This document shows, piece by piece, positions 14,643 through 25,311 of a DNA stretch of 64,000 nucleotides. Under the pieces are notes generated by a model. That model was not told where the DNA came from and searched no databases. It saw only the letters and a list, made by a program, of their open reading frames with translations. The stretch is from contig CAADRB010000012.1 in NCBI GenBank assembly GCA_900708905.1, positions 2,136,501 to 2,200,500 of the forward strand, in the 5' to 3' direction. Position 1 is the stretch's first letter; each line of letters starts with the position of its first letter. The DNA comes from Hymenolepis diminuta (lineage: Eukaryota; Platyhelminthes; Cestoda; Cyclophyllidea; Hymenolepididae). The position numbers and the translations under genes are program-made.

Positions 14643-17600
14643 GTGAGTTATTCTGCCTGTTTTCGACTTTATCCTGTCTCCCACCTCTCTATACTGTAAT
14701 TGTAAATTCTTAATAGCAGTTTTATTTAAATTCTCAATAATAGCGGTAGTTTATTTGCTTTCAATAATGTGTGTGTTTATCTGTCTATTCTTTGGTAAAT
14801 CTCGAATGTGAACACACATAAATAGTGCTATGATTTATTTAATATTCAGGTTCCTTTGATTATATTCCGTATAGCTTTAGGACACGAGTTCAATTCACCT
14901 ACTAAAATCTGATCCTTAAAATACGTTCTCTTTACATCTGTAAAATACTGCCCGCAACTTACATGCTTGCCATTGGAAAATGCTAGTGTTCTCCGATTCC
15001 CTAAGAACTTATAATCGTTTGTTTTGTTTGATAAAGATACTGTAACAGTAATATTTATAAGATTTTTACTGCATCTATATGTTGGACTTATTGGAACCTT
15101 TTGGCAGTAAATCTGTTTGCTTTAGTAGCAATTTCATCTAATATTTTACATAACTTGATAACAATAACAATAGAGTGACTATTCTGTGTAAGCTAAAATT
15201 TTCACACGGTAAAAGTGAATCGAATTAACTGAGTTTTTATGGAAAGATTAATAAAGAATATAAAAGCACTCTTAAAAGAAGGTTTTCTTTTTTCTCCACT
15301 AGTTATATCTAGATTAAGGACAAGAGATTTCATTGACAATGATGAATCTTTATCGTCTACCTTAAGCTTAAGTCAAGTCGTTTCTGATGTGGAGCTGATT
15401 GTATTGTTCTCTACAAACTGCATTTTATTTCAAGTTTCAATCCTGGAGTTTAACGTCTGCAAAAAATGCTGAAATAAAATTAGGTTCGTGAGGTTAGTGT
15501 TGCAGCTATGATACTAATTCTATCAGCTAACAGCCGGTCAATCACATATTTTAGAGATCCGGAAGACTGAGTCGAAGATACGGCAGAATTTGTTAAACAC
15601 AACGATTAAAAATAGAGAGAAGGCGTGAGAGAATAAATGAAGGAAGAAGGAAGGATAGGACGAGAATCGAGCGCCTGCACCACTAGTTGGACTCTACGGA
15701 CAAAATATAAGTTATCGGTAAAGAGACGAGTGGAAACCGCTAATCAATTTTCTCTAGCAGAAACGATTGAAAGCAGTTCAAGTAAACGCAAAAACACAAA
15801 AATGATTTCCTTTCAAAACGAATTAAAGATCATTGGTCAGGGGAAATTGTAAGAAATTTTTAGGCAGTGTTTCATTAGTTTGGTTAAAATATTTCTGTTA
15901 GTAATATCTTGCTTCTCTTGGCTAGAAAAACGTTGGGGTGGCATGAACCACCGTGCAATTAAGTCAACCGGTTATTAATTTCTAAATAACTTCAAGTTCG
16001 AAGTTAAATCATTAATTTTGGACACCGTAAATTATTCTCCTTGTTAGAATATGGACAAAACAATCCCTCCATATTTCAAACAAAGTAAGATTCTGCACCA
16101 AAAATTTGTTGAAAACCTCCATCTGTTCCAAAGCTTATTGGACTTGTTTGCCGTTTCTCCCATTCAGATGCTTCCCATGATTACAATTTGTGGATTTTCG
16201 CATTTCAATAGCAAAATTGTAAACCTGCAGCGTAGCTCGTCACGCAGAAAATCATAAATTGAGCTCCATGATCAACCATGCCGGCTAGCAGTAGTCATTA
16301 GATAGGCGAGAAACTATTGGAATGCACTTTCTTCGGTGAACTTCAGATTAATGAATAAGTGGCTTTGGTATGATATTTAATCATCAATAATCTGAAGCTT
16401 GAATGAATTAATCCTATTGCAAACATGACAGTGTGTGCCGATGGTAGTCGTGAAGCGCATTTGTTTATGTTTGAACTCGCCATAAGTAAACTTTTGACAA
16501 GCATAAAAAGAAATAGTTGTGTAAACTCTGTCATCAGTGCTCCGTACTCTTTAACATGGAAATTCTGCAGAAAAATTGAATGTTTCCCATGTTTAGTGAT
16601 AACTCTTAAGCTTCTATCGAATCAATAGCTTTGAGAGCTCTAATGTTATGACATTTTCGTGATTATTCAATGCTAAGATTAGTAAATTAAGGTTCTCGCA
16701 AACCAGGTAGGTTTAGTAGAGTTTTGATTTCTTCGTTGAGTCTTCGTTAATATTTATCGATTCACCTGTTATCTTGACTTATTCAAAGTTGAATTGCTCA
16801 TAATCCCTATTAATAAACTTAACAGTTTACCATTTTTCATAAGAAAAATCGAGTACTTACATAGCAATAAAGCTGATATGTAAATGCATACTTTCACTTT
16901 TGTTTAATTTTTCTTTTAATTGGTAGCGGTCAGTTGAAGTAAGCTTTTGTTTTTAGCTCCGCTATATTAAAATCGTCTGAGATAGTATCATTCTGCAATC
17001 TGAATCATTTTAGCGTTAAATTGTTCCTAGTTAATACCAACTAATGGCTCTATAATTTTAAAAGCGGATTGGCGCCACCACCCAAACCTTTTTATTTGGT
17101 AACTCTGGATGTATGCTTTCTTTTCCAATCAGACGAAATTGAAATACGAGATTAAGAAAAGAGCAAAAAATGCTAATTTCTACTCTTGAAATCAAAGTTT
17201 ACTCAGCAATCTCAAGGTTTGTAGTTCAGAGAGTAGAGAAACCCTAGCTGGATCGGAAGATATGTAAAAAGCTTGGTTTTGAGACTGAAATTCATCGATT
17301 TACCTTCTTTCACTAGTAAATATTGTAGTGAAAGTTATGCACCTCCTATCCAATGCGATTCTTTATACGAATTTCTATTCAAATTTACTTCTAAGCTTCT
17401 TAGCTCATATAAACTCTCTGGGTCGGATATAAATTTGGTGGAGACCTTTTTAAATATGTTGTTTTATTGATTTCTCCCTTTTAAAAATTTTCACTTTTCT
17501 AGATTTCTGTCAAAAAACTGAATTTTTATAAAGTATATCATACATCTAATTAGAGAGTAATTGCTTTTACAATATAAGGTCATTGTTCGATATCGCATTC

Positions 17601-19071
17601 TTTTCAGACTAATGACCTTTCGTTTGATTCAATCTTTGCGTAACTCAGCTTATTTCCACTTCTTTTCACTCTGGCCTTTTGTTTGCTCGTAATTAGCGCA
17701 GTTTATTACTTCTAAGCTACTTGTCATTAGCAAATGAGCTTTGTAATAACTGATTTGAATGAGAGAGGAGTTATATTTAAAGATGAAAGTTTTGAGAAGT
17801 AGGTCACTGTCCTCCTCTGTCCTAAGACCTTAGCTTAATACTGCAGTGCACCTTCAATTTTGCTGCTTAAAGAGAAATAGCGCTTGATTTTCATGGACGA
17901 ATGTTTGTGTTCTTATGCGTTCTCAATACATGTTTTACAAAACGCTTTAATTTGTTCGATAGTATGATTGCCCATCTGTTACAGCTGCATAACTCAGAAC
18001 GTCTAGCTGGAAGTCAAATCAACTTTAAATATGAGATTATTGCTCTCATTTTATAGTCCCCTTAATTTTATTTACTATTGTCTACACTTAAAATTCTGCC
18101 AGCACCAACGGAAGTACTTCATATCTTCATAATCGGGCTTATCCGTTGTTTCTTTGGCATTATTATTTCGTTTAGTGCTAATACCACACTTTTCATTACC
18201 CTTAGTTTGGTTAACTAGTTCTAACTAGTCTCGTGAGGGAAAGGTCTAAGGAGTCCGAGTTACTTAAATAAAGTTAAGTTGTGACTGGCCCCAAGAGTCA
18301 AATCACTTTCATAACTACAACATCATGAATGTTACTGAGGGTTCGATTTAGTGGATATATGCGAGGGTATCGCACAGTAAGCTTAGTTTCCCCCAAGGCG
18401 CCATTAATTGAAAAATGCTACTATAGGAATATACGATTTCTAAAAATTGGTGCTTGAAGGTCAGTCCACAGATGACAGTTCTTGTTCAAGCTGTTAGGAG
18501 CAGCGTGCGCTCGTATATTGATAAGAATGCGGAACGACTGAGAGAAAATTTGGGGGAATTTGGTTAACACAATACAAAACATAAAATCCATATTGGGTTG
18601 CAGTGGTATTAAAACGCCGAGGCATTATTTCTCTCCGCATTCCTACCATCCGTCTTATCGTTTCCGAGTTACGGGAAGATCTTAATCTACTCTAGACGGA
18701 ACTTTTAAGGCCGAATTTATTGGAAGATTGCTGAGAAGATATAGTGTATCGTCAAAGTCTTGTTATACGAAGTACAAATGTGACGAAATCTATGCTTCTT
18801 TTTAAAATCAAATCTTTAAGTTCACTGAAGGAAAGCGTTTTTCGGCGCTTAGATTTGGTCAAAGAAGTTTTATTCTGGAGCTTCTGTAGTAATAAATTCA
18901 CGTTCTACTACTCCTCTTTCGACCAGTTAAAGCCATCCTGTTAGATGTATATTCTCGATGCACGAAACCAGATAAGTAAACCTATATTCAAGTTTTTAGC
19001 AATTTCAGTGAAAATCAATTTGGCCGCGAAGGTAGGCAATGTTTTGGAAATTTCTTGAATACCCACTATAA
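14643..19071. other. Likely gene A intron or intergenic DNA
   Basis: No convincing exon was found. Frames at 15239-15472, 15637-15852 and 16051-16257 lack paired splice sites or known motifs. The repeat at 17027 lies here. Confidence -1.
17027..17125 (+). repeat. Diverged repeat shared with about 44850-44950
   Basis: Both loci read ac(c/t)aactaa...ctct/actcta...ccaccaccc or ctaccaccc, then cttt and later (g/t)atgctttcttt or tacgctttcttct, in the same order and orientation over about 100 nt. The similarity is modest. A + strand frame at 44888-45271 overlaps the second copy but has no recognisable product. Confidence -1.
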
Positions 19072-19365
19072 ATTCGCAAAATCGTTCTTCACTGGATTCG
19101 CAGAGTTTTCGAGTCCAAAGGTCCAAAGAGCACCGCTGTTTCCGAAAAAACCCAACTAACTTTTGTCCAAACCACCCTTCTGGCCTGTTTTGTTGTCAGT
19201 CTCCCTAATGATGATGATTCATCTTCCACCCAAATCACCGGCGAAGTCGGGCAGGGCATCTGTGTGCGCGCTCGAAAAAGAAGAAGAAATAAAAAAGTAT
19301 AGAAAATGAAAGGTGTTTGCTGACTTTTTTTCTCCGCCCTCTCTCCTCGATTTTCATGCGTCATA
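19072..19365 (+). other. GC-richer patch before gene A; promoter or unrecognised exon
   Basis: A stop-free + frame runs 19072-19299 without a start. It includes S-T-A-V-S-E-K-T-Q, a hydrophobic stretch, N-D-D-D-S-S-S-T-Q and a basic R-K-R-R-R-N-K-K end. A minus-strand frame (19089-19364) is open over the same stretch. Neither has convincing splice borders. The patch differs in composition from the AT-rich DNA around it and lies directly before the candidate ATG at 19366, so a promoter or 5' UTR is as likely as coding sequence. Confidence -1.
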
Positions 19366-19377
19366 ATGTGTGACCTT
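19366..19377 (+). CDS. Candidate alternative first exon of gene A
   Basis: ATG-TGT-GAC-CTT followed at once by the strong donor gtgagt, phase 0, matching the exon at 19564 across a 186-nt intron. It sits at the downstream edge of a locally GC-richer patch (about 19100-19360), which could be a promoter. If used, it gives a short isoform beginning M-C-D-L-T-I-E-N-R-L. The exon is only 12 coding nt, so it rests on the ATG, the donor and the phase alone. Confidence -1.
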
Positions 19378-22300
19378 GTGAGTAATCAGTATTAGTGCGA
19401 ATCGTCACGCTTGCTTTGATCTCATTGGTGGTTTCAAGTAGTGCGCTTAAATCTGATTAAACAATATTTCGTTTTGCGTTTTGAGATTTTGGAAGGCATA
19501 CTGAAGATACTACTTGCAATTCTTGTTGAAAGTGTTATAGATCATTTTGTTGTTTTATTTCAGACGATTGAAAATAGACTGGTCGATGTTCTCGATGGAA
19601 CCCGTCCATATTCCTTCTGCGAACCCTCTGAATCTGACCCTCTATATGCTAGTGTTGGAGTTCCCGGTGTATTCGCATCTCCTCGAAATCGTCCTGAAGG
19701 TTTGTCTCAATATCAGTTTGTTGTCAATGCCTCTACTGAAATGAATTTAAGTAGTTTTGTTCTGCATATTTCAGCTTCAACATCCACGGCTGTGGCTGTA
19801 GCAGCTAATTCAATTGTTCCTCCTCCGGCGAAAAAGTTAGATTTCTGGAGCGCTATCGATTGTGAGGGTTCTGGTGGGTCTATGGCCCTCCCATATTACT
19901 CGTCGATCCATCATGATCCTAATCGATCAAGTCCTGTTTACCAAGAAGCCCCCACTATTTCAAATGGCCAATCCCCTGTAAGAATCCCTATGTTTTTTCA
20001 CTTGATCTTACTTGTAAATCTATCTAAATTACTATTTCAGGCTGTTTACGCACAAGTTAAAACGCCACTTACCTCAAAATCTGTTCGCCTACGATCAAAT
20101 GGTGACTGCACATCTTCAGGTTGTAGTCATAGTAATGGAGTAGTAGTGTTAGGTGGTTATAGGAGAACAGTCAAAAGTCAAGGAAACTCGGAAATTGTTG
20201 CTGGTAAGCTCGAGCTACTTAATTCGAACTTCAGTAGTTAGTTCCCATTAACAAATTACTTCATTCTGTTCTCAAGGTCCACCTGTTCCCTCACGGGCCT
20301 ATCGACTTTCTGAAGTTGAACAACTTCTTAACAATGATCAATTCACAACATTCACTCAGAATTCCCGCACTTCACGTCGTAGTCAGGACAACCAACGAAA
20401 TTCTAGGCGACCGCGTAGTGAGGTCAGTTTCAGTGGTTTAAACCTCCTTGAAATGTTGCAATCTGGTCTGAGGCGGCGCCAAAATAATAATCAAGATCAA
20501 CGCTCCAATAGAGGTTAGTTTGGATTCTTTTCTGTTCAACTATTTATAAAAAAATAAGCAGCAGGTTTTTCATTAATAGTATCAGTGAACCGGGACTCAA
20601 ACCCTGAACCTCCTGTTGCTGTTGCTATAGAACCACCGATTGTACCTCGAGTTAGTGGAGACTATAGTAGCAGTACCTATGGGAGTGCTAAAAGTGGACA
20701 CTACCGAAATATCACCGTTCGGGAATCGATTGCTAGTCTCCGTGCACGGAATGCTCTGCCAACTTTTCTTTCGGAAAATCGGCGGCCCGTTGAAGTGGTA
20801 ATACATTTTTAGCTGTCTATTTTTATAGGGAATTAAAATGCAGCTTTAACTGAATAAAGAAACCATTCCAGCTTATAGGACTAAGGACTAGGAAATGTTT
20901 GAAGATGTATTCATTGAGGGCTATTACTCATTTTCAATAAGTAGCCTCCCAACAGGAAGATTGTATGCTTGAGAGAAATAGTTTCTTGATGTGTTTTTAT
21001 GTGTAACCGTAACGATATCTTGTAACTTTTAAAGTCTTTACAATCAGGAGGAACCTTTGTTTGAATATATAACAGAAGTTGTCGTTTAAGCTTGTGATTG
21101 AGTTCTTAAGAAACCTAATTATCTTATTGACCTTTTCACCGAATCCTTAAAGAATCTTTTGCATAATTTCTCAAAATCTGGAATTGGAAAACACTCATTT
21201 GACTGTGACATGCAATGGATATTTCTGGAAGATTCCCTTGTGAAATGTTGTGACTAAATTTATATTTTTTAGTAATGTACATCTATGACTGCTAGCTATA
21301 AAATTTCTGATTTAGGCAAGAAGCAAAGTAAGCTTTCTGCCCATGTTGGCAATCAGACTGCAAACTGTAACTGAATTAGCGTCATTTTCTTCCACGTCAA
21401 AGCCAAACTTTTTAGAAGTGTGAACAAAAATAGTTGTGAAATGTTGTAGAAAAGTTGAAATTCCATCGTGCACAGATAAATTTCTCTGCTTGAATCAAAC
21501 ATTCTAAAGGAATGGAATGGGAAGAATCTTATTTTCTGTGCACTAGCCTCGATACTAGGTGATTTAATTTAGCACGTGATCATTTTAAAGAAGTTACGGA
21601 TTCTGCTTTCAAATTTGATTTAAGTTACAAATGAGCATCAAATCTCTCTTTTATAGCCTTCAGAAACCGATTATGAAGGTGTCTACTGGTACCCAGATGA
21701 AAATAATGCTGAAGTAGCAAATGAGAGGGTATCAAGATCGTCGTTTGGATCTCAAGTTGCTGTTGAACCTCTGACGGATCTAGGTAGCGACGCTTATGTC
21801 GAGATTCCGGGTATGTACTTATTCTTATTGTCCTCACCTACTGAATTGGTTATCAGTAGTAACTTGTTTAGTCTTTAAATAGATCGGTCAAGAAGAGAGG
21901 ACATCTATGCTGAACCCACAGAAAATTCCCATGAACCTACTCCGCCTCCGCCTGTTGTACAAAATCGAAATGTTTCTCGTATTCTTCTCGAGATGCAAGA
22001 CTTTCGCTACGTCGATAGTGAAAGTTAGTCTCATTTTACTAACTACTTCGTAATTTTTGTTTATATCATGGCATTGTTTTTGTTCTTTTTAGCAGACCTC
22101 TCAAGCTCAGTCACACCGCCTGATATAGGAGAAGAGGGTGATATTAAGGAGGCGGCACAGAATACTATAAATGGAGGAGATGTTTTGAATATGCCCTCAA
22201 CTTCTACCGGTAATCACGTAAGTTTACCATTTCTTACCTTTCTTAGTCTACTGAAAATTATTAGTAAATTGATTTCATTCAGGTCTAGGACCTTCTGCTA

Positions 22301-23595
22301 CTTTAATTTATAATTTTAGTGTAAATATATGTTTTGGTTTTAAAGTACTTGAATAAGTTGAAGCAATGTTGGACAGCTTGGGATTTAGGAATTTCGTATT
22401 TATTAAATTTACTCTCTTCAGTCACTATCGCTGATAGTCATCATATCGGCTATTTGGTCGATGGGTCGGCGATTAATCTTACCATATTCGTCAAGTCGGC
22501 ATGTGTAAATAATATTAAGAGTCGTCAATCGAGTTCTACTGTGTTAAATCATAAAAGCTCGAATGACATTGCTAGTAAGGAGTGTTCTAGCTGCAAATCA
22601 CAGCCTATTGCTATTAAACTTCAAGGATGAGAATGGTGCCGCCATTCAATCTTTAAAATTTGGTTAATTCCGTGTATATGTTTTTTCCACTGTCAGACGA
22701 GGATAAATTGATTTTTGAAATGCGGAAATGAAAACAAATGCACAACCTCAATTCTGTACCTGTCATGACGGCATCGTTGATACTGCTTTTACTGGACAGA
22801 ACATCCACAAAGGGTCAAGGTATGAAGGCTGTGTTATGCAGAATTAGATGGTTTCCAATTTCGCTATCTGATCCCCTCTCATCAGTAAATGAGATTTGGT
22901 AGTCCCAGTATTATTCATTCCATTATTTTTGTTGTGTTAGATTTATGATGAGCAGAATTCCAAATTTATTTTTGGTTTTTAATTATCATCCATTTAGTCT
23001 GAATACAGTCATCTGTATTCCTGAGGTTGCCATTTCGCCAGTGCCTTCTCATATCATTTTCACGTGCGTAGAACCGATGTTGTCTAGAACATACGCAAAC
23101 GTCTTATTTTTTTAATTATGCCTTGTGTATAACTATTATTAGAATACGGAACCCAAATGTTTTCCATCTTTCTACACGTTACTTATTTCGCATCAGCATA
23201 CAGTTAACTTAAGCCCCCTATGTAGTAGCTAAATTGACAAAAAGGGGTCTTGCTAATGAAGTTTGTCTGAGATCCGAACTTGGTCATATTAGACGCTATT
23301 TAACCTTTAAGTTATTTGTTGTTATTCCTTCATTAAATAGACTCTTCTCACTCTTTAGTAACTTGTGGGAATAATCTACTGATTTGCTAATTATGGTCTA
23401 TTTCAGCTGAGGTTGCGAAGACCAGATTTACCTGCAAGGTCGAAAGTGAGAAAGAGTCAGAATATGACACCCTTGATGGAACGCTCCATGGAAATGGAGT
23501 CGTCACGATCTCCCCCTCAATCTCCAAGCAGCAATCAATCAAAACAGCGCCCTCCGTCCAGACCCTTACCTGAAGTTGTTAAATATCAACTCTGA
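19366..23595 (+). CDS. Tyrosine-motif-rich protein of unknown family (gene A)
   Basis: Exons: 19366-19377 (ATG, M-C-D-L), 19564-19699, 19775-19977, 20041-20203, 20277-20513, 20586-20797, 21657-21810, 21883-22023, 22093-22217 and 23407-23595. All phases agree (1572 nt, 523 aa plus TGA). The protein is rich in Ser, Pro, Asn, Arg and Glu, with no membrane span or globular domain that I recognise. It carries many spaced tyrosine motifs: PLYASV, PVYQEA, AVYAQV, DYEGVYWYP, AYVEIP, DIYAEP and FRYVDS. These resemble SH2/PTB docking sites (YxxP, YxxV/I). The C-terminus has PPSRPLPEV, like an SH3 ligand. This suggests a docking protein or the cytoplasmic tail of a receptor whose upstream exons are missed. 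Introns of 63-75 nt alternate with longer ones. Certain: spliced coding gene. Uncertain: start, C-terminal frame and family. Confidence -1.
22422..22574 (+). CDS. Possible alternative exon of gene A (153 nt)
   Basis: Follows acceptor ctcttcag and ends before gtaagg. It is 153 nt, phase 1 to phase 1, reading T-I-A-D-S-H-H-I-G-Y-L-V-D-G after the completed codon. It fits only if the preceding exon uses the upstream donor at 22210, not the stronger one at 22218. It then leads into the second open frame of the last exon. Left unspliced, the frame stays open to TGA at 22628-22630, so it could also be an alternative terminal exon. Confidence -1.
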
Positions 23596-23805
23596 TTGGT
23601 GCATCTACTCATTGGCTTTGTCACTCTTTACCTCCATCCTTCACTTCTTTATCCCTTTTACACAAACATTTTGTTTTCCTTTTTTATATTACAATCATTC
23701 AATACGAAGCTAATTTTACCCCCTCTATCCCAATTAATAACCGAAATCGTGCAATAATTTGAGGATTTAATTACTATTTCCTGATCCTTCTCTGCATTAT
23801 ACTGA

Positions 23806-23811
23806 AATAAA
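23806..23811 (+). terminator. Candidate poly(A) signal for gene A
   Basis: AATAAA 211 nt after the TGA at 23593-23595, followed by AT-rich sequence. It is well placed for a short 3' UTR and lies 1.4 kb before the gene B start. Confidence -1.
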
Positions 23812-24129
23812 ATATAATATGTATGATCGAACCTGATAAAGTACAGTTTTATTAACAAATTATCACGTATATGTGATTTTCTACTTTGGCATATTTGATT
23901 GGAAGCTTTAAAATCTTTTAATACGTTAAACGTCTTGTATTCTCAGCTGTGGTTAGCAAGTTGGGAGTTCAGATGACAAAATAACTAATATGCTGGCAAA
24001 AAAATTATACGGTAGTCTTCCTACTTACCTAACTGCCTGAATTTTAACTGATATATTATATGTTCTCTAATAAGGAGTTACCATTGAAAGTTTGACTTAA
24101 AAGATCTCAACTATCCATAGGCAATTCAG

Positions 24130-24306
24130 CTATGTGTCTGCACATGGATACCTACATAGATACCAGTCATCATGTCGAGACATCAGTGATGGGACATAAC
24201 TGACGTATAGCGAATAAATGTTTGTATATCAACCTAATTTATTTATCACCAAACCTAGGTGACCTTCAGCCACCTCCATACGGATCTAGAGACAAGAGTG
24301 ACTTGA
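24130..24306 (+). repeat. Dispersed repeat family 1, copy 1
   Basis: About 175 nt matching the copy at 57607-57789 in the same orientation. Shared blocks include tttgcacat/ctgcacat, gatacct, catcatc/catcatg, cgagaca, gactgacgt/aactgacgt, gccacctcc and gatgacttga/agtgacttga. It lies between genes A and B. Confidence -1.
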
Positions 24307-25179
24307 ATAATTTCTTATATATGACCCAGTCCATACAATGTTATTACATCATCTAAGGGTTATATGAATAATTTTTATCAGATATTAATTTATCATTACT
24401 TTGCTTGTGTATCATTTACCAGCTTTCATATATATTGCACATTCCTCCCTAATTTTCAGTCTCCTTTCATTATCGTTACTACTGCAAAGTACAACCTCGT
24501 TTTCATCCATTACTTATTGTACTCATATTGAAGTGCCAATTGTATGCCGATAGCCATCAAGGTGGGATTTAATCCCAATTAAGCAAAGTTCCAATTTCAC
24601 ATAACTAAATAAAGCCTACTATAACATATCCTGTGGTTTATAATGCATTTATTTGATGGAGTGATAGCGTCAAAAGTCTTGTAAATAATGCTACTTGAAG
24701 AAGCAATCGGTGAATTTAATTTCTCCAAATGGAATATGAATGAATGTACCAAATAGTCTGCAATATTTAAAATAAATTTGATAAAGTTACTTACACGCAG
24801 TATAAGCTACAGGTAATCAGCTCTGTCAATTATTTGCGGATAAATGAACATATGTTTGTCGATTGAAAAATTAAGAAAATTCGAATAAAGTAGCATTATA
24901 TAGGTACAAAAGATACGCAAACAATGCAAATAAAACATGCAATGCATTTTATAGCTGTTTTGAATTAAAATTGAGGAGAACTTAGGCAATGAAGGGAAAG
25001 TGTTCTTTATCTTTTATTATTGCAATTATTACAAGTGTTAACAAATAGCTGAATGCAAGTAAAAGTACCTATATTGTAAAAAATTTTTAATAAAGCAACT
25101 AATTAAGTTAATTTTTGATTATTTCAGTTGGAAACGTATGTTTGTATTAACAAACAATTTTGTTTTGAATTACTAATTG

Positions 25180-25250
25180 AATGTTTTTAGGTCACGCCCT
25201 CACATTTGACTATCGTTCACTTCTGGCGAGTCGAAATCGCTAGGTGTAAA
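25180..25250 (+). promoter_or_regulatory. 5' leader and splice acceptor ahead of gene B
   Basis: A tactaat sequence like a branch point, followed by a T-run and AG at 25189-25190, forms a good acceptor 60 nt before the ATG. A second acceptor-like ttatttcag ends at 25129. No matching donor for a 5' UTR intron is obvious nearby. The acceptor may receive a cis-spliced leader exon or a trans-spliced leader, as occurs in flatworms. The leader itself was not seen. Confidence -1.
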
Positions 25251-25311
25251 ATGAGGCTTCTATGTGTATTTATAGTAATATTTCTCCTAACTTTTACTAA
25301 CCACTTTCTTG
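25251..25311 (+). CDS. Gene B exon 1: signal peptide
   Basis: The ATG at 25251 opens M-R-L-L-C followed by a Val/Ile/Phe/Leu run, a standard secretory leader. The donor gtaggt follows codon 20 in phase 1, and the next exon completes Ala21. The intron is only 78 nt (25312-25389) and contains an in-frame stop, so splicing is required. No other ATG upstream in this frame is compatible with the leader. Confidence -1.

Noticed and set aside
16051..16257. ATG frame of 68 codons followed by an early gtaaga
   Set aside because: No partner exon, no motif, and composition like the surrounding AT-rich DNA.
19441..20241. Single 266-codon gene over 19441-20241
   Set aside because: It is three gene A exons plus two stop-free introns and flanking intron sequence. 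The splice sites and the phase with later exons explain it better.
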